A stretch of 49,892 nt of DNA from Bacteroides sp. (GTDB lineage: Bacteria > Bacteroidota > Bacteroidia > Bacteroidales > Muribaculaceae): assembly GCA_014802425.1 (NCBI GenBank), contig JAAVCH010000023.1:105415-155306 (forward strand), written 5' to 3'. This document shows, in pieces, positions 1-7,027 of the stretch. The notes beneath the pieces were generated by a model. That model saw nothing but the letters and a program-made list of their open reading frames with translations, was not told the origin of the DNA and made no database searches. The position numbers and the translations under genes are program-made. The first letter of the stretch is position 1. Each line of letters starts with the position of its first letter.

Positions 1-519
1 TGCTATACATTCGCCGTCGGCGAGATCGACCCCAAGACCGAGCGCCTCCTCCGCATCACCAAGGAATCCCTCTACCGCGGCATCGCCGCCGCCCGCGGCG
101 GCAAGCGGGTGGGGGATGTCTCCAACGCCGTGCAGACATTCTGCGAGCATGAAGGCTACAGCGTCGTACGCGAGATGTGCGGCCACGGCATCGGACGGAG
201 CATGCACGAAGACCCCGAGGTGCCCAACTACGGACGCCGGGGCACGGGCCCCGTGCTCAAGCCCGGCATGATCATCTGCATCGAGCCCATGATCAACCTC
301 GGAAGCAAGAACATCGTCATCGAGCGCGACGGCTGGCAATGCCGCACGCGTGACCGCAAGCCCTCGGCCCATTTCGAGCACACCCTGCTCATCACTCCCG
401 AGGACCCGGAGATACTCACCACCTTCGACTACATCCACGAGGCCCTGGCCTCGAGAGGCCTCGATGAGTTCGGCCAGCCCCTGCGGGCCGACTCTCCCGC
501 CGAGGCCCCGGAAGCATGA
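1..519 (+). CDS. map: Type I methionine aminopeptidase, 5'-truncated
   Basis: Cytosolic metalloprotease that removes the initiator methionine from new proteins. The frame is open from base 1 (CYTFAVGEI...), so the gene starts upstream and 172 residues remain. Family metal-site motifs are visible: GHGIG with its metal-binding His and the following HEDPEVPNYG, then IEPM with a metal-ligand Glu, and a late EHTLLIT segment that supplies the last acidic ligand. The C-terminus runs slightly past the catalytic fold with an acidic, Pro/Ala-rich tail. It lies just upstream of infA and rpmJ, the usual secY-map-infA-rpmJ order of the spc/alpha operon. The first in-frame ATG (109) is internal and is not the start. 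Confidence 0.95.
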   Translation, partial: CYTFAVGEIDPKTERLLRITKESLYRGIAAARGGKRVGDVSNAVQTFCEHEGYSVVREMCGHGIGRSMHEDPEVPNYGRRGTGPVLKPGMIICIEPMINLGSKNIVIERDGWQCRTRDRKPSAHFEHTLLITPEDPEILTTFDYIHEALASRGLDEFGQPLRADSPAEAPEA

Positions 520-633
520 GAAGCCAAGTGAAGGCCCGCCCGGGTGCCGGCGCGGGCCATGACCCAAAGGTAGAAAAAATCGAAATCCAGAAGGCGCCCC
601 ACGGGGCACCGGCCTAAAACTCCAACTCAGAAT

Positions 634-852
634 ATGGCAAAACAAGCTGCAATCGAACAGGACGGCGTGATTCTCGAAGCGCTCTCGAACGCAATGTTCA
701 AGGTCGAACTCGAGAACGGCCACGAAATCACGGCCCACATCTCGGGCAAGATGCGAATGCACTACATAAAGATTCTTCCCGGCGACAAGGTCAGAGTCGA
801 AATGTCGCCCTACGACCTCAGCAAGGGGAGAATCGCTTTCAGATACAAATAA
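634..852 (+). CDS. infA: Translation initiation factor IF-1
   Basis: IF-1 occupies the A site of the 30S subunit during initiation. The 72-residue length is exactly typical. The single OB-fold is recognisable from the [25 protein letters not shown] start, the [17 protein letters not shown] core and the [13 protein letters not shown] end, which are near-universal in bacteria. It sits between map and rpmJ and is cotranscribed with the ribosomal protein genes. The 114-bp gap from map is GC-rich, then turns A-rich just before the ATG, as is common for Bacteroidota start regions that lack a strong Shine-Dalgarno. Confidence 0.97.
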   Translation: MAKQAAIEQDGVILEALSNAMFKVELENGHEITAHISGKMRMHYIKILPGDKVRVEMSPYDLSKGRIAFRYK

Positions 853-870
853 TATCCAATCCAACAAGAT

Positions 871-987
871 ATGAAAGTTAGAGCATCAATTAAAAAGCGC
901 ACCCCGGACAGCAAGATCGTACGCCGGAAGGGCCGACTTTATGTAATCAACAAAAAGAACCCGAAGTTGAAACAACGTCAGGGATAA
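871..987 (+). CDS. rpmJ: 50S ribosomal protein bL36, cysteine-free form
   Basis: A 38-residue protein, [19 protein letters not shown] at the start and NPKLKQRQG at the end, which is the bL36 signature. It starts 18 bp after infA and precedes rpsM, the normal operon position. Canonical bL36 binds zinc through a C-x2-C...C...H set. Here none of the cysteines is present: the segment reads TPDSK, where relatives often keep at least one Cys. The protein is therefore a zinc-independent (C-minus) type, a form known in many bacteria as a paralogue that replaces the zinc form when zinc is scarce. It is too short for many ORF callers, but operon position and motif leave little doubt. Confidence 0.95.
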   Translation: MKVRASIKKRTPDSKIVRRKGRLYVINKKNPKLKQRQG

Positions 988-1020
988 TCATCAACCTTTG
1001 CAAAAAAATATCATAGCAAT

Positions 1021-1401
1021 ATGGCAGTAAGAATAGTCGGCGTTGATTTGCCGCAGAACAAGCGAGGCGAGATTGCCTTGACATACATCTTCGGGATTGG
1101 CCGCAGCGCAGCCAATTCGATTTTGAGCAAAGCCGGCGTTGACCGTGACATCAAAGTCAAGGACTGGACTGATGAACAGGCCGCCGCAGTACGTGAAGTG
1201 ATCCAGACCGAGCACAAGGTCGAAGGCGACCTCCGCACTGAGATCCAGCTCAACATCAAGCGTCTCATGGACATCGGCTGCTACCGCGGCATCCGCCACC
1301 GTCTCGGCCTCCCAGTGCGCGGTCAGAGCACCAAGAACAACGCCCGCACCCGCAAGGGACGCAAGAAAACAGTCGCTAACAAGAAGAAAGCTACTAAATA
1401 A
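1021..1401 (+). CDS. rpsM: 30S ribosomal protein uS13
   Basis: uS13 sits in the 30S head and contacts the P-site tRNA and uL5. The 126 residues begin [27 protein letters not shown] and include the helix-two-turn-helix region, with [16 protein letters not shown] followed by [10 protein letters not shown], diagnostic of S13. The extreme C-terminus is Lys-rich ([13 protein letters not shown]) and would reach between tRNAs. It is 33 bp after rpmJ and 9 bp before rpsK, in the classic alpha-operon order. Nothing unusual is seen. Confidence 0.98.
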   Translation: MAVRIVGVDLPQNKRGEIALTYIFGIGRSAANSILSKAGVDRDIKVKDWTDEQAAAVREVIQTEHKVEGDLRTEIQLNIKRLMDIGCYRGIRHRLGLPVRGQSTKNNARTRKGRKKTVANKKKATK

Positions 1402-1410
1402 TTTTAGATC

Positions 1411-1800
1411 ATGGCAAAAAAGACAGTCGCAGCAAAAAAGAGAAATGTCAAGGTTGACGCAATGGGTCAGCTCCACGTGCATAGCTCTTTCAACAACATC
1501 ATCGTGTGTCTGGCCAACTCCGAGGGTCAGGTCATCTCCTGGTCGTCGGCCGGCAAGATGGGCTTCCGCGGATCGAAGAAGAACACTCCCTACGCAGCCC
1601 AGATGGCCGCTCAGGATTGTGCGAAGGTCGCTTACGACCTCGGCCTGCGCAAAGTAAAGGCATACGTCAAGGGTCCCGGCAACGGCCGTGAGTCCGCAAT
1701 CCGTACGGTACACGGCGCCGGCATCGAAGTCGTGGAGATCGTCGACGTGACTCCGCTGCCCCACAATGGCTGCCGTCCTCCCAAGAGAAGAAGAGTCTAA
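1411..1800 (+). CDS. rpsK: 30S ribosomal protein uS11
   Basis: uS11 lies on the 30S platform near the E site. The 129-residue protein has the standard core: [31 protein letters not shown], then [30 protein letters not shown] and the C-terminal [17 protein letters not shown]. The first 14 residues are basic and variable, as usual. It follows rpsM by 9 bp. The next gene, rpsD, is separated by an unusually long 328-bp spacer, so translation is unlikely to be coupled to it. Confidence 0.98.
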   Translation: MAKKTVAAKKRNVKVDAMGQLHVHSSFNNIIVCLANSEGQVISWSSAGKMGFRGSKKNTPYAAQMAAQDCAKVAYDLGLRKVKAYVKGPGNGRESAIRTVHGAGIEVVEIVDVTPLPHNGCRPPKRRRV

Positions 1801-2128
1801 GATTTACGAATCCTCCAAAAGCAAGAATCTTAATCATCATCTCAATCAGGCGGCATAAACGGAATGCGGCGTGATGGCCTGAGACAGGAAATCTTTGAGG
1901 GAACGGTTTCGGAATGCGAATAGACTATCCGAACAATTGATGCTTCAAACGATATACTCCAAGCCGAGTCTCCGGCCCGCCCGGAGGCGATAGGCGCGTT
2001 ACAGAACCATGACGTTCGATCGGTAACTTTCTCTCGATAGTCGCGGCTGCGCTAACGAAAGCTGTTCCGGATTTCCGGCAGGCATCCCCGCACGCACCGA
2101 GTGCCGCCCCATAAAAGCAAACACAGAA
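1801..2128 (+). promoter_or_regulatory. Long untranslated leader between rpsK and rpsD, candidate S4 control element
   Basis: No credible gene is seen in these 328 bp, although alpha-operon spacers are usually much shorter. Visible structure: a clean hairpin at 1970-1986 (CTCCGG, 5-nt loop, CCGGAG), a repeated CGGAATGCG at 1860-1868 and 1910-1918, and a second structured stretch around 2010-2060. There is no clear TAnnTTTG promoter. uS4 is the autoregulator of this operon in many bacteria, and structured leaders in front of rpsD are known, so an S4-binding leader is the natural guess. The function is inferred, not shown. Confidence 0.45.
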
Positions 2129-2734
2129 ATGGCAAGATACACAGGTCCCAAATCAAGAATCGCCCGTAAATTCGGCGAGGCCATCTATGGCGAGGATAAA
2201 GTTCTGGTCAAGAAGAACTATCCCCCGGGCCAGCATGGCCAGAACCGTCGCAGAAAGACTTCGGAGTACGGCATGCAGCTCCGCGAGAAGCAGAAAGCCA
2301 AATACACTTACGGTGTGCTGGAGCGTCAGTTCCGCAATCTCTTCGAGAAGGCTGCCCGCACCAAGGGCATCACCGGTGAGGTGCTCCTTCAGCTTCTCGA
2401 AAGCCGTCTTGACAACGTTGTCTACCGTCTGGGCATCGCCCCGACGCGCCCTGCGGCCCGTCAGCTCGTGCTCCACAAGCACATCACCGTCAACGGCCAG
2501 GTCGTCAACATCGCTTCCTATCAGGTAAAGCCCGGCGACGTGATCGGCGTGCGCGAGAAGGCCAAGAGCCTTGAGGTCATCGCCGACGCACTCGCAGGCT
2601 TCAACCACAGCAAGTATCCCTGGATCGAATGGGACGAAAGCTCCAAGAGCGGACGCTTCCTCCACGTGCCGACGCGCGAGGATATCCCCGAGACAATTAA
2701 GGAACAGTTGATTGTCGAGTTGTATTCTAAATAA
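2129..2734 (+). CDS. rpsD: 30S ribosomal protein uS4
   Basis: uS4 nucleates 30S assembly at the five-way junction of 16S rRNA and represses its own operon in several bacteria. The 201 residues begin [17 protein letters not shown]. The middle [35 protein letters not shown] is the S4 RNA-binding domain (about residues 91-155). The C-terminus ends [12 protein letters not shown], as in Bacteroidota S4. The N-terminal region lacks the four-Cys zinc knuckle found in some S4 proteins. It is followed after 16 bp by rpoA. Confidence 0.98.
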   Translation: MARYTGPKSRIARKFGEAIYGEDKVLVKKNYPPGQHGQNRRRKTSEYGMQLREKQKAKYTYGVLERQFRNLFEKAARTKGITGEVLLQLLESRLDNVVYRLGIAPTRPAARQLVLHKHITVNGQVVNIASYQVKPGDVIGVREKAKSLEVIADALAGFNHSKYPWIEWDESSKSGRFLHVPTREDIPETIKEQLIVELYSK

Positions 2735-2750
2735 TAAACAATAGAGCCCC

Positions 2751-3749
2751 ATGCCAATTTTAGCATTTCAGAAGCCTGAAAAGGTCATCATGCTTGAGGC
2801 CGACAATTCATTCGGAAAGTTTGAATTTCGTCCGCTTGAGCCGGGTTACGGCCAGACCATAGGCAACGCGCTGCGACGCATCCTTCTGTCGTCGCTCGGC
2901 GGATTCGCCATCAATTCGATCAAGATCGAAGGCGTTGCCCATGAGCTCGACACCATCCCCGGAGTGAAGGAGGATGTCATTAACATGATCCTCAACCTTA
3001 AACAAGTGCGTTTCAAGCAGCTGACCCTGGACATTGAAGCCGAAACAGCTGTGGTGGAAGTGTCGGGCACAGATGTGTTCAAAGCCGGCGACTTGGGTAA
3101 GGTGCTTACGGGTTTCGAAGTCCTGAATCCGGAGCTGGTCATCTGCCATCTCGATCCCAAAGCGAGCTTCAAGATGGAATTCTCGATCAACAAAGGACGC
3201 GGATGGGTGCCCGCTGACGAAAACCGCGAGATGATCGGCGACGCCGATCCCGGGATAATCGCCATCGACTCCATCTACACCCCGATCAAGAATGTGAAAT
3301 ACACCGTCGAGAACTACCGCGTGGAGCAAAAGACCGACTACGAAAAGCTCATACTCGAAGTCACCACCGATGGCTCTATTCTTCCGAAAGACGCCCTTAA
3401 GGAGGCTGCCAAGATCCTTATCCACCACTTCATGCTCTTCTCCGACGAGAAGATGACCCTTGAGGCTCCGACCGACGTCGAGAGCGAGGAATTCGACGAG
3501 GAGGTGCTCCACATGCGCCAGCTCCTCAAGACCAAGCTCAGCGAGATGGACCTCAGCGTCCGCGCGCTCAACTGCCTCAAGAGCGCCGAAGTGGAGACTC
3601 TTGGCGAACTCGTGGTATTCAACAAGAACGACCTGTTGAAATTCCGCAACTTCGGCCGCAAGTCGCTCACAGAGCTTGACGACCTTCTGGCCAACCTCAA
3701 CCTCTCTTTCGGGATGGATATTTCAAAATATAAATTAGACAAAGACTAA
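2751..3749 (+). CDS. rpoA: DNA-directed RNA polymerase alpha subunit
   Basis: Alpha dimerises to start assembly of RNA polymerase, and its C-terminal domain binds upstream DNA and activators. The 332-residue length is normal. The N-terminal domain (about 1-230) shows the dimer-interface motif [14 protein letters not shown]. The C-terminal domain (about 255-325) has the two helix-hairpin-helix parts, [20 protein letters not shown] and [16 protein letters not shown]. The start [18 protein letters not shown] matches the family in Bacteroidota, where the extension before the first strand is a little longer than in Escherichia coli. It lies 16 bp after rpsD and 6 bp before rplQ. Confidence 0.98.
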   Translation: MPILAFQKPEKVIMLEADNSFGKFEFRPLEPGYGQTIGNALRRILLSSLGGFAINSIKIEGVAHELDTIPGVKEDVINMILNLKQVRFKQLTLDIEAETAVVEVSGTDVFKAGDLGKVLTGFEVLNPELVICHLDPKASFKMEFSINKGRGWVPADENREMIGDADPGIIAIDSIYTPIKNVKYTVENYRVEQKTDYEKLILEVTTDGSILPKDALKEAAKILIHHFMLFSDEKMTLEAPTDVESEEFDEEVLHMRQLLKTKLSEMDLSVRALNCLKSAEVETLGELVVFNKNDLLKFRNFGRKSLTELDDLLANLNLSFGMDISKYKLDKD

Positions 3750-3755
3750 ACAGCG

Positions 3756-4244
3756 ATGAGACACAATAAGAAATTCAATCATCTCAGCCGCAAGAAGGGC
3801 CATCGCGAGGCGCTCCTCAGCAACATGGCTATCTCGCTCATCGAGCACAAGCGCATCTTCACCACCGAGGCCAAGGCTAAGGCGCTCCGCAAGTATGCCG
3901 AGCCTATCATCACACGCGCCAAGAAGGACGACATGCAGAACCGCCGCCTCGTCTTCAGCTACCTCCAGAACAAGGAAGCTATCAAGGAGCTCTTCGGCCC
4001 CATCGCCGAAAAGATCGCCGACCGTCCCGGTGGCTACCTCCGCATCCTTCACACCGGCCACCGTCTGGGTGACAACGCCGAAGTGTGCATGATCGAGTTC
4101 GTCGACTTCAACGAGAGCATGCTCGCAGCCGCAGGCGAGGGCAAGAAGGTCAAGAAGACCCGCCGCTCCCGCAGCAAGAAGGCGGCCGCTCCCGTAGCAG
4201 AGGCTCCCGCCGCAGAAGCAGCTGAGGCTCCCGCAGCAGAGTGA
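3756..4244 (+). CDS. rplQ: 50S ribosomal protein bL17
   Basis: bL17 lies near the exit of the peptide tunnel. The first 120 residues carry the family core, [34 protein letters not shown], then [23 protein letters not shown] and the [10 protein letters not shown] strand. Residues about 125-162 form a basic stretch followed by an Ala/Pro/Glu-rich tail ([18 protein letters not shown]), a low-complexity extension common in Bacteroidota. It is the last gene of the alpha operon and is followed at once by a hairpin terminator. Confidence 0.97.
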   Translation: MRHNKKFNHLSRKKGHREALLSNMAISLIEHKRIFTTEAKAKALRKYAEPIITRAKKDDMQNRRLVFSYLQNKEAIKELFGPIAEKIADRPGGYLRILHTGHRLGDNAEVCMIEFVDFNESMLAAAGEGKKVKKTRRSRSKKAAAPVAEAPAAEAAEAPAAE

Positions 4245-4273
4245 TCCGCACGTTCGGATACAACCGTCATATG

Positions 4274-4306
4274 AAGAGTGCCCCGGATTCCTCCGGAGCA
4301 CTCTTT
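4274..4306 (+). terminator. Intrinsic terminator of the alpha operon
   Basis: Stem AAGAGTGC...GCACTCTT with an inner CCGGA/TCCGG helix and a TTCC loop, ending in a short T run. It lies 30 bp after the rplQ stop, so it most likely ends the ribosomal protein operon. Confidence 0.8.
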
Positions 4307-4321
4307 CACTATATGGCCGGT

Positions 4322-4376
4322 TTATTGACAGTTTTACCGGTTTATCGACAGGTTATTGACAGGGTATGTCAATAAC
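4322..4376 (+). promoter_or_regulatory. Operator candidate: repeated TTATYGACA and a perfect 10-bp palindrome
   Basis: TTATTGACA occurs at 4322-4330, TTATCGACA at 4342-4350 and TTATTGACA again at 4353-4361. The third copy is the left arm of a perfect inverted repeat, GTTATTGACA at 4352-4361 and TGTCAATAAC at 4367-4376, with a 5-bp centre. The cluster lies 30-85 bp before the start at 4406. Four similarly sized half-sites suggest a repressor or activator binding region for that gene. No regulator gene is adjacent, and the protein that binds is unknown. Confidence 0.5.
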
Positions 4377-4405
4377 TTTCACAATTAATTGAACATCAAG
4401 GATAT

Positions 4406-4819
4406 ATGAAACCTCTCGAAACGCGCCGTGAAGAGGCCCTGCGCCTCAGGAAAGAGGGCTACAACTGCGCCCAGAGCGTGTTGCTCCCGTTCGACGACGT
4501 CACCGGGCTCCCCCGTGAGCTCGCCGCCAGAATCACCTCCGGCCTCGGCACCGGCGTCGGCGCCACCCGTGAAATCTGCGGCGTGGTCAACGCCATGGCC
4601 CTTGCCCAGGGGATGCTCCAGAGCCCCGAGGCCTCAGGCAAAGCCGCCTCGATGAAATGCGCCGGAAGCCTGGCGCGCCGCTTCGCCGACGCCAACTGCG
4701 GATGCCTCCGCTGCGAAGACCTCAAGGGGAAGCCTGGGCGTCCAACCTGCGAACAGCTCGTGCTCCAGGGCGTGGAGATACTCCACCGCCACTTCGAAGA
4801 GGGCGCCCCCGCAGAATGA
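4406..4819 (+). CDS. C_GCAxxG_C_C family protein (putative redox-active)
   Basis: 137 residues, no signal peptide. It resembles the family with the profile name C_GCAxxG_C_C, short Cys-rich proteins thought to be redox or metal active but with no proven reaction. Visible features are EGYNCAQSVLLPF near residues 17-29, a Gly-rich stretch GLGTGVGATREICGVVNAMALAQG (about 47-70), then a C-terminal cluster, MKCAGSLARRFADANCGCLRCEDLKG and PTCEQLV, giving seven Cys in all. The first Cys of the usual Gly-rich motif is missing. The upstream palindrome cluster suggests dedicated regulation. The next gene follows after 25 bp but appears unrelated in role. Confidence 0.75.
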   Translation: MKPLETRREEALRLRKEGYNCAQSVLLPFDDVTGLPRELAARITSGLGTGVGATREICGVVNAMALAQGMLQSPEASGKAASMKCAGSLARRFADANCGCLRCEDLKGKPGRPTCEQLVLQGVEILHRHFEEGAPAE

Positions 4820-4844
4820 CCCTAAAGACCAGATAACGTCCCGC

Positions 4845-6146
4845 ATGATGAAACACCGTCAAGCCATACGCCCGGCCATCCTCGCCCTTGTCCTCGCCCT
4901 GGGAGCGCTCCGCTCCGCCGGCGCGCAGCCCGACACCTCCACCCGCATATTCCATCCACTGGCGCGCACGCTTACCGTCACCGTCGCCGACGACCTCATG
5001 CGCCCCGCCGTGCTGACTCCCGCCGACGCCGACCGGCTCACGTTCAGCTTCGACATCATAGGCGATGACCGCCGCTACCTGCGCTGCCGCCTCCTGCACT
5101 GCGACGCCGACTGGCGCCCCTCGCGTCTGGTGGAAAGCGAGTACGTCGACGGCTTCAACGAAGCCGAAATCGGGAACTACGCCTTCAGCTCCAACACCTA
5201 CGTGCATTACGTCAACTACCGCTTCACCATCGCCGACGACGGCCTGCGTCCGCTCGTCAGCGGCAACTACCTATGGCAGGTCTACGACGAGTCCGACCCG
5301 GACGACATCCTGCTCCAGGCGCGCTTCCGGGTGGCGGAGCAGAGCGTCGGAATAGGAGGCTACGCCGACGGCCGCACCTCGCGCGGCGTCAACACCGGCT
5401 TCCAGCAGCTGCGCCTCGAAGTCAACGTGGCCAACGCCGGAGTGCCTAACCCCTATACCGACTTGATAGTGGAGGTGACCCGCAACGACCGCCCCGACAC
5501 ACGCCGCCTCATCATGCACCCCCAGCGGGTGGAGGGCACGAAAGTGGTCTACGACTACGACCCCGCGCTCATCTTCGCGGCCGGCAACGAATACCGCCGC
5601 TTCGAGACCGTGCGCGTCAACTACGAAGGGATGCACATCGCCGAGGCCGGCTTCGACGGCCGCATGCACTACGCCCTCGTGGCCACCGACTCCGAACGCG
5701 CCTCGCACCCCTACATATATGATTCCACCCAAAGGGGACGTTATAAGATCGACGAGTACAACGCCACCGACCCCGACCTCGGCGCCGACTACGTGCTCAC
5801 CGCCTTCACCCTCGACTACCCCGAAATCATGGACGGCGACGTCTACGTGGAGGGAGACCTCGCCCTGCGCGGCTACACTGACCTCAACCGCATGAAGTAC
5901 GACCGCGATTCGGGCGCCTACACCCTCACCCTGCCGCTCAAGCAGGGCTCCTACAATTACCAGTACGCCGTCCTCCCCAAAGAAGGGGGCTCCGCGGGGC
6001 TCGCCGCCCCCGCCGCCGACGACGCCCTGATCGAGGGGAACCATTACGAAACCGTCAACGAATACAACGTCTACGTCTATCAGCGCACCCCCGGCGCCCG
6101 CTACGACCGCCTCCTCGGAGCCGCCACGATAGTGTCGGGCCGGTAG
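4845..6146 (+). CDS. Type IX secretion system Plug protein (DUF5103 family)
   Basis: 433 residues with a signal peptide ending near SAGAQ (residues 1-28). The rest matches the DUF5103 family: an N-terminal beta domain with LTFSFDIIGDDRRYLRCRLLHCDADWRPS and YVDGFNEAEIGNYAFS, and a later DYVLTAFTLDYPEIMDGDVYVEGDL strand-rich domain. Work on Flavobacterium showed that proteins of this family plug the SprA translocon pore of the type IX system from the periplasmic side. The start is MMKH, and the second Met three bases on is equally possible. No other type IX gene is adjacent, which is common because these genes are scattered. porQ begins at 49318. Confidence 0.85.
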   Translation: MMKHRQAIRPAILALVLALGALRSAGAQPDTSTRIFHPLARTLTVTVADDLMRPAVLTPADADRLTFSFDIIGDDRRYLRCRLLHCDADWRPSRLVESEYVDGFNEAEIGNYAFSSNTYVHYVNYRFTIADDGLRPLVSGNYLWQVYDESDPDDILLQARFRVAEQSVGIGGYADGRTSRGVNTGFQQLRLEVNVANAGVPNPYTDLIVEVTRNDRPDTRRLIMHPQRVEGTKVVYDYDPALIFAAGNEYRRFETVRVNYEGMHIAEAGFDGRMHYALVATDSERASHPYIYDSTQRGRYKIDEYNATDPDLGADYVLTAFTLDYPEIMDGDVYVEGDLALRGYTDLNRMKYDRDSGAYTLTLPLKQGSYNYQYAVLPKEGGSAGLAAPAADDALIEGNHYETVNEYNVYVYQRTPGARYDRLLGAATIVSGR

Positions 6147-6197
6147 GGGCCTTCCGCACCCGGCGTGCGCCGGCAGACGCATAATCCGAAAACAACA

Positions 6198-6794
6198 ATG
6201 CTACAGATAGGAGAGAACACACTTGTCTCGCTCGACCTCGTGGAGCGCTACTTCCATTGCGACCTCGACGACTGCCTCGGCGAATGCTGCGTGGCCGGCG
6301 ACGCCGGAGCGCCCCTCACCCCGGAGGAGGACGCCGAACTCCGCCGCCTCGCGCCGCGCATACTCCCTTACCTCACTCCCGGCGCCCGCAGGGCCGTGGA
6401 GGAGGAGGGCGTGAGCTATATCGATCAGGAAGGCGACCTCGTCACCCAGCTCGTGGGGGGCGCCAACTGCGTCTTCACCACCTTCACCCCCGACGGCAAA
6501 TGCCTCTGCGCCCTCGAAAAGGCGCGCCGCGAAGGGGAGACCGACTTCTTCAAGCCGATCAGCTGCGCCCTTTACCCGGTGCGCCTCAAGGAATACCCAT
6601 CATTCACCGCCGTTAACTTCCACCGCTGGAAGATATGCAAGGGAGCCGAAGTAATGGGGCGTGCCCGGGGCATCAGGGCCTACGAGTTCCTGCGCGAGCC
6701 GCTTGAAAGGAGGTTCGGCAGGGAATGGTACGCCGAACTTGCCCTCACCGCCGGAGAATATCTGAGGCAGAAGGGGGAGAAGTCTGATAATTAA
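6198..6794 (+). CDS. DUF3109 family cysteine-rich protein
   Basis: The best start is the ATG at 6198 (MLQIGENTLVSLDLVERYF), giving 198 residues. An upstream in-frame ATG at 6165 would add 11 non-conserved residues. The family signature is a Cys set: CDLDDCLGECCV near residues 21-32, a middle CVF, KCLCALE, and later ISCALYPVRL and KICKGA. Such spacing suggests a metal or Fe-S site, as in the distantly similar YkgJ-type zinc/iron-chelating proteins, but no reaction is established. It lacks a signal peptide, so it is cytosolic. It follows the Plug gene by 51 bp and may be cotranscribed with it. Confidence 0.8.
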   Translation: MLQIGENTLVSLDLVERYFHCDLDDCLGECCVAGDAGAPLTPEEDAELRRLAPRILPYLTPGARRAVEEEGVSYIDQEGDLVTQLVGGANCVFTTFTPDGKCLCALEKARREGETDFFKPISCALYPVRLKEYPSFTAVNFHRWKICKGAEVMGRARGIRAYEFLREPLERRFGREWYAELALTAGEYLRQKGEKSDN

Positions 6795-6814
6795 CATATA
6801 TTAACGCGCGGACT

Positions 6815-6846
6815 CTTGCATACTACGGATAAAAGCACTACTTTTG
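6815..6846 (+). promoter_or_regulatory. Bacteroidota-type promoter
   Basis: -33 element CTTG (6815-6818), 20-nt spacer and -7 element TACTTTTG (6839-6846), a full match to TAnnTTTG. Transcription should start near 6852. It heads the short leader unit described next and, by read-through, cls. Confidence 0.75.
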
Positions 6847-6852
6847 TGCAGG

Positions 6853-6942
6853 TAAAAAAAGCCTATGAACCTAGCATGTAAGAATTTATTTAGTTAAGCC
6901 AAAGAGTATGAGATGATTGTGAAATTATCTCATATTTTTTTT
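6853..6942 (+). ncRNA. Short leader RNA or attenuator with a 10-codon uORF, upstream of cls
   Basis: Between the promoter and a strong terminator lies a transcript of about 90 nt. It contains a tiny ORF at 6865-6897 (MNLACKNLFS, stop TAA) preceded by an A-rich stretch. The cls start is 85 bp past the terminator, and no second clear promoter is seen between them. Either this is a free small RNA, or cls is controlled by attenuation through translation of the uORF. The sequence does not decide between these. Confidence 0.4.
6907..6942 (+). terminator. Intrinsic terminator inside the cls leader
   Basis: TATGAGAT at 6907-6914 pairs perfectly with ATCTCATA at 6927-6934, followed by eight T. The form is a textbook rho-independent terminator, placed only about 55 nt after the expected transcript start and 85 bp before cls. 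Confidence 0.75.
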
Positions 6943-7027
6943 ACCCTTACCGCAATCCATGCAGGGGTAGGCCCGACACCGGATGAAACATCCTCCGCTG
7001 ACCCCGGAGAAAAAAACATGACATGAA

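Noticed and set aside
1999-2184. 61-codon minus-strand frame in the rpsK-rpsD spacer
   Set aside because: Overlaps the rpsD start, has no motif and opposes a highly expressed operon.
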